Positions 8,427-16,492 of a stretch of 42,737 nt of DNA are shown piece by piece. Below the pieces are notes generated by a model. It saw only the letters and a program-made list of their open reading frames with translations. It was not told the origin of the DNA and did no database searches. The position numbers were made by a program, and so were the translations under genes. The stretch's first letter is position 1. Every line of letters starts with the position of its first letter. The stretch is from Streptosporangiaceae bacterium (GTDB lineage: Bacteria > Actinomycetota > Actinomycetes > Streptosporangiales > Streptosporangiaceae). Location of the stretch: the NCBI GenBank assembly GCA_030041135.1, contig JASHOL010000152.1, positions 1 through 42,737 of the forward strand. The letters run 5' to 3'.

Positions 8427-9482
8427 TTGAAGACAATCATCATAACCGGTGCGGTGGCGCTGATCACCGCGCTGCTCGGGACGCCGCTGTTCACCGAGCT
8501 GATGCGGCGCGGAGGCTACGGTCAGCCGATCAGGGTTGAGGGCCCCAAGTCGCACGAGACCAAGCGCGGCACGCCGACTATGGGCGGCGCGGTGTTCGTT
8601 GTCGCGTCGCTGGTCGGCTACCTGGTCGGGCACGTGGCGACCGACGATGCGATCACGGCGTCGGGCGTGCTGGTGCTGGTGATGATGACGGGACTGGGAC
8701 TCGTCGGATTCGTCGACGACTTCCTCAAGATCTTCCGTCAGACCAGCCTCGGGCTGCGGGGCAGGGCGAAGGTGGGCGGCCAGGTCGTGGTCGCGGTCGT
8801 GTTCGCGGTTGAGGTGCTGCAGCATCCTGACCGGTTCGACCTGACACCCGCTGACCCTCATCTGTCGTTCCTGCGGGATTTTGGCCCGGCCATCGGCACG
8901 CTGCCCTTCGTCATATGGGTAGTCGTCATGGTCGTCGGCACCTCCAACGCGGTGAACATCAGCGACGGCCTTGACGGCCTGGCAACCGGCGCAACGATCG
9001 CGGTGCTGGCCGCCTATGTGCTGATCGGCCTCTGGCAGGAGCGCAACGACTGCACGAGCTTCTTGGCGGCGCAGTGCTACCAGGTACGCGACCCGCTCGA
9101 CCTTGCCGTCGTTGCGTCCGCCATCCTCGGAGGCTGCTTCGGCTTCCTGTGGTGGAATGCGCCTCCAGCCAAGATCATCATGGGCGATACCGGGTCGCTG
9201 GCCCTGGGCGGGGCGCTCGCCGGACTGGCCATCTGCACCAAGACGCAGTTGCTGCTGATCATCCTGGGCGGCCTGTTCGTGATCATCACGATGTCCGACG
9301 TGATCCAGATCGGCTGCTACAAGCTGACGAGGCGCCGCGTGTTCAAGATGGCGCCGTTGCAGCACCACTTCGAGCTGCTCGGCTGGCCGGAGACGACGAT
9401 CGTGATCAGGTTCTGGCTAATCTCCGGCCTGTGCGTGGCGGTCGGCCTCGGCATCTTCTACGCCGCCTGGCTGCAGACCTGA
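8427..9482 (+). CDS. mraY: Phospho-N-acetylmuramoyl-pentapeptide-transferase (MraY)
   Basis: Integral membrane enzyme that transfers phospho-MurNAc-pentapeptide from UDP to undecaprenyl phosphate, making lipid I for peptidoglycan. 351 residues, about ten membrane segments. Diagnostic motifs: KRGTPTMGG, FVDDFLK (about 95), NAVNISDGLDG (about 174), MGDTGSLALGG (about 252) and PLQHHFELLGW (about 310), the last separating MraY from WecA relatives. The start is TTG 8427 (MKTIII); nearby ATGs are out of frame, and only a weak GGCGGGG precedes it. mraY normally sits in the dcw cluster between murF and murD. Here no mur or fts gene is adjacent, so it is either a relocated copy or a paralogue. Confidence 0.93.
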   Translation: MKTIIITGAVALITALLGTPLFTELMRRGGYGQPIRVEGPKSHETKRGTPTMGGAVFVVASLVGYLVGHVATDDAITASGVLVLVMMTGLGLVGFVDDFLKIFRQTSLGLRGRAKVGGQVVVAVVFAVEVLQHPDRFDLTPADPHLSFLRDFGPAIGTLPFVIWVVVMVVGTSNAVNISDGLDGLATGATIAVLAAYVLIGLWQERNDCTSFLAAQCYQVRDPLDLAVVASAILGGCFGFLWWNAPPAKIIMGDTGSLALGGALAGLAICTKTQLLLIILGGLFVIITMSDVIQIGCYKLTRRRVFKMAPLQHHFELLGWPETTIVIRFWLISGLCVAVGLGIFYAAWLQT

Positions 9483-9511
9483 CTGACTCAGGAGGGGTAC
9501 CTGACGGTCGG

Positions 9512-10657
9512 TCAGTCCGAGGACCCGAACTGGATAGGGACCTTGATTACCTGCGCCGACTGCCACGCGGCGCGATCTCGCGCGAGCTGCCAGACGGTCA
9601 GCGTGACAGAATGCACGGCGAGCGCCTGGACGCCGCCGGGTGCGGGGACCAGCGTCGCGGTGCCCGACGGCAGGGCCGGCAGCGACTGCCATGAGCCCCC
9701 GGCGCCGGCGAGGATCTCGCCGGCGTTGCCGGTCAGCACGAGCGCGGTCTGACCGCCGGGCCCGAACGACACCGAGGTCACGGCGGCGCGTAGCGGCAGC
9801 GCCGCGGACGTCACCCAGTGATCGCTTGTCCCGGCCGTCCAGGCGCCGACGAGGCTGGCGTGGTCCCCGGCGCCGGCCGCGAGCAGTGCCGCTACGCCGC
9901 CCGGAGTCGAGGCGAGCGCGAGCACGCTGACGTTCTCGCGCGCCAGTGGCCCTGGCATGGTCGGCCCGGCCAGGTGCCAGGCGTGATCAGACTCGGCGAA
10001 GATCCCGGCGACGCCCCGGTGGGTGCAGTCACCGGCCAGGAGGGCGGTGTGCCCCGGCGTGAATGCGGTGCCTGTCAGCGCGCGCACACCGCACTGCCGG
10101 CCGGAGGCTGAGGCGGCCAGTGACCTGAGCGTGGTCAGGGTCGTCCAGTTCGCTCCGCCGTCGGCCGACAGCTCCACTGTCCCATTGCCGAGCAGCGCGA
10201 GCAGCGCTCCGTCGTCGCTGGCGGCGAGTGCGTCCGCCAGGTCAGCCAGCGAGGCGTCTAGCACTCCCGACGTCCAGGCCGACCCGTCGTCGCTGGTCGC
10301 CGCCAGCGGAGTGAAGACCAGGTCCTGGCTGGGCCGGAAGCCTGCCGTGAGGGACCCGGCGCCGTTGCCGGCAATAACGAATCCGCCATTGCTGGCCACG
10401 CCGGGCGGGGTGACCAGCCGCCACTTGGCGGTATCCGTCGGCCGGGTGAAAATCTGCCAGAAGTTGTTGTACTGCGCGGCGCTGCCGCCCATCACCACGA
10501 CCGCCCAGGCCGGACCGGTGGTGGTGACCGAGGTGGCCAGGCCGGGCAGCGACGGGGCCGCCGCGGCGGCCGGAGACGCGCCGGAACCGCACGCCGCGCT
10601 GACCGCGGCGATCGCCCCGACTACGGTCAGCGTCCCGAGCATCCGCCGCAGGCTCAT
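9512..10657 (-). CDS. Lipoprotein with Asp-box (BNR-like) repeats
   Basis: 381 residues. It begins with a type II signal peptide, MSLRRMLGTLTVVGAIAAVSAAC, whose Cys23 should be lipid-modified, followed by an Ala/Ser/Gly linker. The body is beta-rich and holds two Asp-box motifs, TSDDGSAW (121-128) and SADGGANW (164-171), as in sialidase or YCF48-type beta-propellers, so an extracytoplasmic propeller is likely. Its start overlaps the stop of the SCO-domain gene by 4 nt (ATGA), making it the third gene of the copper operon. Sialidase catalytic residues were not identified; a scaffold or assembly role on the outer face is inferred. Confidence 0.85.
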   Translation of the reverse strand: MSLRRMLGTLTVVGAIAAVSAACGSGASPAAAAAPSLPGLATSVTTTGPAWAVVVMGGSAAQYNNFWQIFTRPTDTAKWRLVTPPGVASNGGFVIAGNGAGSLTAGFRPSQDLVFTPLAATSDDGSAWTSGVLDASLADLADALAASDDGALLALLGNGTVELSADGGANWTTLTTLRSLAASASGRQCGVRALTGTAFTPGHTALLAGDCTHRGVAGIFAESDHAWHLAGPTMPGPLARENVSVLALASTPGGVAALLAAGAGDHASLVGAWTAGTSDHWVTSAALPLRAAVTSVSFGPGGQTALVLTGNAGEILAGAGGSWQSLPALPSGTATLVPAPGGVQALAVHSVTLTVWQLARDRAAWQSAQVIKVPIQFGSSD

Positions 10658-12537
10658 GACGGCCCCAGTGCATGCTCGGCCGCATCGGCGAGGTAGACGG
10701 CGAACGACGACTCGGTGGCGGCGGTTCCCGGGCCGGGGTCGGTTCCGAACTCGAACCGGACATGGCCGGCAGCATCGATCACGAATGCCTGCTCGTTGTG
10801 CAACACCATCGCGCCGCCTGGCACGTCCTCGGCGACCAGCCCGTAGTCATGCCATACCGCTTGCAGCTGTGCCACTGTGCCGGTCAGGTACAGCCAGTCG
10901 GGCACCTTGTTGAGTGCTTCCTCGCGGTCGAAGGCCTGGACGGCGCTGATCGAGGTGTAGTTCGGATTCAGCACGACCGCGACGAGTTCCACCCGGCTGG
11001 CATCGGCGCCAAGGAGCTGCGCCGCCTGCCGGAAGTACTGGCCTATGAGCGGGCAGTCGCTGGTGCAGACCGGGTCGAGGCCCGTGAAAAGCACCACCTT
11101 GCCGCGCAGGCTGGACAGGGTCACGGTCCGGCCGTACTGGTCGGTGAGGCTGAACCCCGGCGCGGGATAGTCGAGCGGCGCCGAGGAGCCGGTGATGGAT
11201 TGCGCCAGTATGGGATCGGCGTTCGGGCTGGCCTGGGCCACCGCCATCGGGCCGGTGCCGAGGATGACGACACCGATCGCGCCGACGGCGGCCACCGATC
11301 GGAGGCTGGCCGAGGCCGTCAGCTGGCGCAGCTTCACCAGCACTGGTCTCAGGCGCCTGGCGGCCCCTGCGCTGTCCGCACTGGCCGGGGCGGCCGCGGC
11401 GGCTACCGGGGCGACCGGGGCGGCAAGCTCGGCGGCTGGCGATGTCTCTGCGGCCGCGGCCTCCGGCCGCGCGAGCGCGAGGTACGCTCCGGTGGCGAGC
11501 AGAGCGAAGGGGACCATGCTGTTCGGATCGGTGCCGAGGCCGCCGAGGAATCCCAGGTCCTCGACCAGCACCCAGTCGGCCAGGCACAGGACGACGAACG
11601 CGACCAGCGCTGGCCGGATCAGCCCGGGGCGCCCGGTCAGGAAAACGGCGCCGAACGCGACCAGTGCGACCACCACGATCAGATTCACCGCGAACCCGTG
11701 CGACTCGTCGAACGTCGCGAACCCCGACACCCAGCCGGCCAGAAATGAGGGCTGAGGCGTCGTGGCCATCGACTGGACCATCGCCGCGAGGTTACCTGGG
11801 CGGCCGTTCGAGACTCCTTGCCAGAACCCGTTGCTCGGCCACGCCTGCAGTACGGCCATGCCGACCAGGAACACGCCGAGCCCGGCGAGGGTCAGTCGGC
11901 CCGTCCGCGCGGTCCGCCAGGCCCGGTCCGGCAGGCAGAGCAGCCCGCCGGCCACCGCGTAGACCAGCACGGCTCCAGGGGCGCCAGACAGCCACGACAG
12001 CCCCGGCGCGAAGATCCCGCCGAACGACTCGGCGAAGACCCACACAACGAACGCCCAGCCGATGCTGACCAGGCCCGCCAGGCGCGAGAGCGTACCGCGC
12101 GATGCCTCAAGCAGCCAGATCCCGATGCCGACCTGAATCCAGACCGCGGCGGCAGCGGCGGGAATCGGATGATAGGACCAGGTCGTTCCGGCCCAGTTGA
12201 CCAGGTGCTGCACCCAGGCCGCCGAGGTCGCGGCGGTGGGCTCGATCACCTGCGAGGGCAGGCCGACCGCCATCTTCGGCTGGGCCTGCAAGATCCCGTC
12301 GAACAGCCAGATGATGCCGAAGCCCACGCGCAGCACCTTGCGGCCGATGGGTTCTGGCCGAGCTAGCTGGATGCCGGTGCTGGCGGCCGCGGGGGAAAAT
12401 GCCCGCACCGTGAGCCAGGTCAGCCCGGCCGCGGCGAAGATCAGCAGGGCGATTACGCCCTGATGGAGCAGGGCAGTCCTGAACGCGGCGACCACGGTCG
12501 GGTCGTCGACGTTTATGCCGGAATTCATGCCAGGCAT
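10654..12537 (-). CDS. Polytopic membrane protein fused to an SCO1/SenC copper-chaperone domain
   Basis: 627 residues. The N-terminal 370 or so form about eight membrane helices with a DoxX-like flavour (VGFGIIWLFDGILQAQPKM). After an Ala/Pro linker and another hydrophobic segment comes a thioredoxin-fold SCO domain: GFSLTDQYGRTVTLSSLRGK, the copper-ligand pair in VCTSDCP (CxxxC, about 488-492) and a histidine in MVLHNEQAFVID (about 579). SCO proteins deliver copper to the CuA site of cytochrome oxidase. The ATG at 12537 shares its A with the TGA of the Cu-ATPase gene (TGATG) and has AGGTGA upstream. The frame stays open to 13242, but that part is antisense shadow of the ATPase. The fusion is the notable point. 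Confidence 0.88.
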   Translation of the reverse strand: MPGMNSGINVDDPTVVAAFRTALLHQGVIALLIFAAAGLTWLTVRAFSPAAASTGIQLARPEPIGRKVLRVGFGIIWLFDGILQAQPKMAVGLPSQVIEPTAATSAAWVQHLVNWAGTTWSYHPIPAAAAAVWIQVGIGIWLLEASRGTLSRLAGLVSIGWAFVVWVFAESFGGIFAPGLSWLSGAPGAVLVYAVAGGLLCLPDRAWRTARTGRLTLAGLGVFLVGMAVLQAWPSNGFWQGVSNGRPGNLAAMVQSMATTPQPSFLAGWVSGFATFDESHGFAVNLIVVVALVAFGAVFLTGRPGLIRPALVAFVVLCLADWVLVEDLGFLGGLGTDPNSMVPFALLATGAYLALARPEAAAAETSPAAELAAPVAPVAAAAAPASADSAGAARRLRPVLVKLRQLTASASLRSVAAVGAIGVVILGTGPMAVAQASPNADPILAQSITGSSAPLDYPAPGFSLTDQYGRTVTLSSLRGKVVLFTGLDPVCTSDCPLIGQYFRQAAQLLGADASRVELVAVVLNPNYTSISAVQAFDREEALNKVPDWLYLTGTVAQLQAVWHDYGLVAEDVPGGAMVLHNEQAFVIDAAGHVRFEFGTDPGPGTAATESSFAVYLADAAEHALGPS

Positions 12538-14894
12538 CACGTCACCTGTTCCTGAAGTTCGTTGTGCTGATCCGCGCTTGTGCCGGAAGCCGGCCGGAGG
12601 CCGGCGCGCGAACGAGCCTTCGGCGCCGCCGCTCCGAACCGGCGCAGGCGAACGCTGTTGGCCACGACGAAGGCGGACGACGCGGCCATCGCGGCCCCGG
12701 CGATCAGAGGATTCAGGAAGCCCGCCGCGGCCAGCGGGATCGCCGCGACGTTGTACCCGAATGCCCAGGCCAGGTTGCGCCTGATGGTGGCCAGTGTGGC
12801 GCGGGCGAGCTGGATCGCCTCGGGCAGCACACCGAGGTCGTCGCGCAGCAAGATCATGTCGGCGGCGCTGATCGCCACGTCCGTGCCCGATCCGAGGGCA
12901 AGGCCGAGGTCGGCCGTGGCGAGCGCGGGCCCGTCGTTGACGCCGTCGCCCGCCATGGCGACCCGGCGGCCGCGATCCTGCAGTTCCCTGATGACGGCGG
13001 CCTTGCGATCGGGCAGCGCCCCGGCGATGACCTCGTCCACCCCGATCTGCGCCGCCACCGCCTGCGCGGTCGCCTGGCTGTCTCCGGTCAGCAAGACAGT
13101 GCGCAGGCCGAGCCGGCGCAAGGACGCGACGGCCGCAGCCGCCGACGGCTTGATGGTGTCGGCGACCGCGACGGCACCGGCGGCCCGGCCGTAGCGGCTG
13201 GCCAGCACCACGGTGCGACCGGATTGCTCCCAGCGGGCACACTGGTCAGCCAGGGCAGGCGGGATCGCGACGCCGCGGTCGGCGAGCAACGCGGCCCGGC
13301 CGGCGAGTATCTCCCGGCCCTCGACGACGCCGGTCGCGCCCAGGCCCGGGAGGGCCAGGAAGGCGGACGCGGCCGGCAGCACGCCGGTCTCGGCTGCTGC
13401 CAGCGCGCTGATCGCCGCGGCGATCGGGTGCTCGGACGCGCGCTCGACGGCGCCGAGGTCGCGCAGCAGTTGAGTGCGGCTGGTACCGGGTGCCGCCAGC
13501 ACGTCGGTCGCGGTCATCAGCCCGGTGGTGACGGTGCCGGTCTTGTCCAGCACCACGGTGTCGACCGCTCGGGAGGCTTCCAGCGCGGCGTGTCCCTTGA
13601 TGAAGATCCCGAGTTGCGCTCCGCGGCCGCAGGCCACGACCAGCGCGGCCGGGGTCGCCAGGCCGAGCGCGCACGGGCAGGCGATGATCAGTACCGCCAG
13701 AGCCGCGCTGAACGCATGCTCCGCCGCGGCACCAGCCGCCAGCCACCCGGCCAGCGTCATCGCCGCGGCCGCCAGCACGGTCGGGACGAACACCCCGCAG
13801 ATACGGTCGGCAAGCCGTTGGACGGCTGACTTGTCGGCTACGGCACTCTCGACCAGCGCGATCAGATGCGCGAGCTGGGTATCGTTGCCGGTCCTGTCTG
13901 CGCGGACCACTAGCCGGCCGCTCACCGCCACCGTGCCCGCGGCGACCGCGTCCCCCACGGCGATGTCGGCCGGGAGCGATTCGCCGGTCATCATGCTGGT
14001 ATCGACAGCTGACTGCCCGAACTCCACGGTTCCGTCGGCCGCGATCGCCTCTCCGGGCCGCACGACGAATCGGTCTCCGGGACGCAGGCGTGCGACCGGC
14101 ACGCGTTGCTCGCCGCCATCCTCGCTCAGCAGGGACGCGTCGCGCGCGGCGGCGTCGGCCAGTTCGCGCATCGCGTCCCCGGCCTGCAGCCTGGCGCGGG
14201 CCTCGTACCACCGCCCGGCCAGCAGGAACGTCGTGACCGACGCGGCCACCTCGAGGTAGATGCCGCCGCCGGAGGCGTGCACGAGCAACTGCCAGGCGCT
14301 GATCCTGGCCTGCCCGCGGTCCAGGACGAACATGGCATAAACCGACCACCCGCACGCGGCCGCGATGCCGAGCGACACCAGCGTGTCCATCGAGGAGAAG
14401 CCGTGCCTGGCATTACGCAGCGCCGCCCGATGGAAGGGCCACGCCGCCCACCCGGCGACCGGCGCCGCGAGCGCGATCAGGACCCACTGCCAACCGGCGA
14501 ACCGGTAGACAGGGAACAGCGACAGCAGGACCGACAGGTCACTGAGCGGAACAAAGAACACGAGCGCGACGATCAGCCTGCGCTTGAGATAAGCCACCTG
14601 GGCCAGATCCGCCGTACCGCCTTGTGCCCGTGCGCCCGCGTCAGCAGGCAAGGCCACATCGGCGCTGTAGCCGGCCTGCTCGACCGCGGTTATCAGCTGT
14701 TCGACCGAGACCGAGGGGGGCATTGTGACGGTTGCCTTCTCAGTCGCGAAGTTGACCGTGGCCGTGACATCGCTAATTCCCGACAGGTTCTTCTCCACCC
14801 TGGCCGCACACGCCGCGCAGGTCATTCCCCGGACCGACAGTTCGACCTGCGCCATGGGTCGCGGAGGCGTGTCGGGAAACGCGGGCGATGACAT
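12537..14894 (-). CDS. Copper-translocating P1B-type ATPase
   Basis: 785-residue heavy-metal ATPase, Cu(I) class. One N-terminal HMA domain has GMTCAAC (Cys26 and Cys29). Later come the TGES actuator motif (MMTGESLPADI), the intramembrane CPC (IACPCALGLATPAA, about 404), DKTGTVTTG phosphorylation site (about 447), HP of the nucleotide domain (SEHPIAAAI), GDGVNDGPALA, and a last helix with YNVAAIPLAAAG and MAASS as in P1B-1 enzymes. The start is ATG 14894 with GGAGGA 9 nt upstream; a longer frame to 14984 lacks this. It is first gene of a three-gene overlapping operon with an SCO domain, suggesting export of copper for cuproenzyme loading as well as, or instead of, detoxification. Confidence 0.95.
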   Translation of the reverse strand: MSSPAFPDTPPRPMAQVELSVRGMTCAACAARVEKNLSGISDVTATVNFATEKATVTMPPSVSVEQLITAVEQAGYSADVALPADAGARAQGGTADLAQVAYLKRRLIVALVFFVPLSDLSVLLSLFPVYRFAGWQWVLIALAAPVAGWAAWPFHRAALRNARHGFSSMDTLVSLGIAAACGWSVYAMFVLDRGQARISAWQLLVHASGGGIYLEVAASVTTFLLAGRWYEARARLQAGDAMRELADAAARDASLLSEDGGEQRVPVARLRPGDRFVVRPGEAIAADGTVEFGQSAVDTSMMTGESLPADIAVGDAVAAGTVAVSGRLVVRADRTGNDTQLAHLIALVESAVADKSAVQRLADRICGVFVPTVLAAAAMTLAGWLAAGAAAEHAFSAALAVLIIACPCALGLATPAALVVACGRGAQLGIFIKGHAALEASRAVDTVVLDKTGTVTTGLMTATDVLAAPGTSRTQLLRDLGAVERASEHPIAAAISALAAAETGVLPAASAFLALPGLGATGVVEGREILAGRAALLADRGVAIPPALADQCARWEQSGRTVVLASRYGRAAGAVAVADTIKPSAAAAVASLRRLGLRTVLLTGDSQATAQAVAAQIGVDEVIAGALPDRKAAVIRELQDRGRRVAMAGDGVNDGPALATADLGLALGSGTDVAISAADMILLRDDLGVLPEAIQLARATLATIRRNLAWAFGYNVAAIPLAAAGFLNPLIAGAAMAASSAFVVANSVRLRRFGAAAPKARSRAGLRPASGTSADQHNELQEQVT

Positions 14895-14991
14895 TACGGG
14901 TCTTCCTCCAGCCGAAGTCAGGGCGAGGTCATGAGTCCGGGCCGCCAACGGCCCAGGTGGGGCGAAGCCGCGCTGTTTCTGCAAGCGAAAA

Positions 14992-14997
14992 TCTATA
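14992..14997 (-). promoter_or_regulatory. Candidate -10 of the copper operon
   Basis: Minus-strand TATAGA about 100 nt upstream of the ATPase start, with a poor -35 (TTGCCC, 15-nt spacer). The best AT-rich hexamer near the gene, but only a candidate. Confidence 0.35.
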
Positions 14998-15081
14998 CAG
15001 CCGCTAATCTCGGGGCAACCTGGGTGGCCCGTTAATAGTGGGAAAGAGCACGGCCGAGGTTACCGGCGAGCAAAGCTTTGA

Positions 15082-15096
15082 TACCCCCACCGGGTA
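15082..15096. promoter_or_regulatory. CsoR-type copper operator candidate
   Basis: TACCC-N5-GGGTA, the same 5-5-5 layout as the B. subtilis copZA CsoR site as I recall it. It is flanked by further GC-box palindromes: ATACC-N7-GGTAT (15116-15132) and ACCC-CTCC-GGGT (15163-15174). It lies 188 bp upstream of the Cu-ATPase start. No csoR gene is in this window. Confidence 0.5.
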
Positions 15097-15230
15097 CCCA
15101 GGGCCTGACTCGGGCATACCCGGTGCAGGTATCTAAGATGCCCGGCCACGGGTTTAGCCATTACCCCTCCGGGTTTACGCGCAATCCGCCAGCCGTCATG
15201 CTGCATTTCCTTTTTGCCATTGTGGAAACG

Positions 15231-15401
15231 ATGGCCAGGGAATTAGTCCCTTCTCGTTATGCGGAACAAGCCGCATTCAGACCCTTGCCCGCCGCGCTGG
15301 CGATTGCGCCCCGCGACCGGGCGCGCCTGCCGCGCCTGGCCAGGTACTCCAAGATCGGAATGAGCCTCGCGACGGGCCACATGCTGCTCACGATGCTCTA
15401 G
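15231..15401 (+). CDS. Possible small protein, 56 aa, unknown
   Basis: Frame MARELVPSRY to GHMLLTML. Basic, no Cys. A longer frame back to 15078 would cross the palindromes. The early codons are AT-tolerant (TTA, CCT, TCT, CGT) and the later ones GC-rich, so part may be chance. ARELVPSRY faintly recalls DUF2252 openings, but nothing after it fits. It converges with the esterase gene. Confidence 0.2.
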   Translation: MARELVPSRYAEQAAFRPLPAALAIAPRDRARLPRLARYSKIGMSLATGHMLLTML

Positions 15402-16383
15402 GCTCGTCCCGGCCGATGATCCCGGCCAGCCAGTTCAGCTGCCTGACCCGCTGCCAGGTATCGCCGCCCTCGTGATCGTTGAACTCGTAGTCGCACATCT
15501 CCTTCGGGCCGCCGTAGGAGTTGAACGCTGCGTAGACCGTCGAGGGCGGGCAGGTCTGGTCCATGTGCGCCGCCGAGAACAGGGCAGGCGCGGTTGCCGT
15601 CCGGCCGAGCAGCGCGACATCGAAGTACGACAGCGTGCGGAATACCGTCTCGGCCTGGTCGCGATGGCAGGCCAGGTACCGCTCGATCTCCGCGTACGGC
15701 TCGGTCCCTGCGATGTCGACCGCCCGCGGAAAATCAGCCAGGAACGGCACGTCGGGCATCGCTGCGGTGAGGCCAGGCACCAGCCCGGCCACGGCGATCG
15801 CGATTCCGCCGCCCTGGCTTCCGCCGGTCACGGCAACCCTGGCTGGGTCCACCGCCGGGTGTGAGTGCGCCGCTTCCACTGCCCTGACCGCGTCCACGAA
15901 CACGCGGCGGTAGTAGTACGTCGCCTGGTCGCTGATGCCACGGGTCATGAACCCGGGCTGGGAGGGGGCCGAGCCTTCCGGGTCCGGTGTGTCGCCTGAC
16001 GACCAGCCGCTGCCCTGGCCGCGGGTATCCATGATCAGGTGCGCGTAGCCCGCGCCAGCCCAGAAGGTATTCTCCTGCACGAGGCCACGACCGCCGCCAT
16101 AGCCCTGGTACTGCACGACCGCCGGCAGTGGGTCGTCCGCCTCAGACCAGTACCCGGGCAGGTGCAGCCAGGCCCGCACGCGCGTGCCGCCATAGCCGGA
16201 GAACGTCACGTCATAGCTAGTGACAGTCCGCAGCCCGGTTTCGATGCGAGCCAGGCTCGGCTGCAGGGGCACGCGCCTTGCCTGGTCCAGGCTCTCGGCC
16301 CAGAAGCTGGCCAGGTCGGTCGGCTCGGGTAGAACCGGAACGTACTCGCGGAGTTCGCTGCGCGACATGTCGGTTCTGGGCAT
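15388..16383 (-). CDS. Acetyl-xylan esterase / cephalosporin-C deacetylase family hydrolase (CE7)
   Basis: 331-residue alpha/beta hydrolase with no signal peptide, so cytoplasmic deacetylation of imported acetylated sugars or similar small esters is expected. Seen: oxyanion loop QYQGYGGGRG, MDTRGQGSGWSSGD, nucleophile elbow GGSQGGG (Ser about 190), acid in AHMDQTCPPST, and catalytic His in EFNDHEGG. The N-terminal ELREYVPVLPEPTDLASFW pattern is typical of AXE1 proteins. The start is ATG 16383 with AGGGTGA 5 nt upstream. Length matches the family. It appears to be a single-gene unit. Confidence 0.92.
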   Translation of the reverse strand: MPRTDMSRSELREYVPVLPEPTDLASFWAESLDQARRVPLQPSLARIETGLRTVTSYDVTFSGYGGTRVRAWLHLPGYWSEADDPLPAVVQYQGYGGGRGLVQENTFWAGAGYAHLIMDTRGQGSGWSSGDTPDPEGSAPSQPGFMTRGISDQATYYYRRVFVDAVRAVEAAHSHPAVDPARVAVTGGSQGGGIAIAVAGLVPGLTAAMPDVPFLADFPRAVDIAGTEPYAEIERYLACHRDQAETVFRTLSYFDVALLGRTATAPALFSAAHMDQTCPPSTVYAAFNSYGGPKEMCDYEFNDHEGGDTWQRVRQLNWLAGIIGRDEPRAS

Positions 16384-16492
16384 TTGCTCACCCTACAGTG
16401 CTGGCATCTCGTCGATCAGTCCCGACGAGGCCGCGCTCGGACTCGCCGCGGGTTAGGCCTGCCCGGGCGGGCAGCTCGGTTAGCCTGCGCCG

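Larger units (their letters stand above)
14895..15387. other. Intergenic region upstream of the copper ATPase
   Basis: 493 bp. A -10-like TATAGA (minus strand, 14992-14997) could serve the ATPase gene. Further upstream are three GC-box inverted repeats (15082-15096, 15116-15132, 15163-15174), the first with exact CsoR-type geometry. A possible 56-codon plus-strand ORF (15231-15401) follows and would overlap the esterase 3' end by 14 nt. Base composition is less GC-rich than in the flanking genes. Confidence 0.5.

Noticed and set aside
12538-13242. Upstream extension of the SCO-fusion frame to an 862-residue protein
   Set aside because: The extra 235 residues are Arg/Gly-rich antisense shadow of the Cu-ATPase; the ATG at 12537 has a ribosome-binding site and couples to the ATPase stop.
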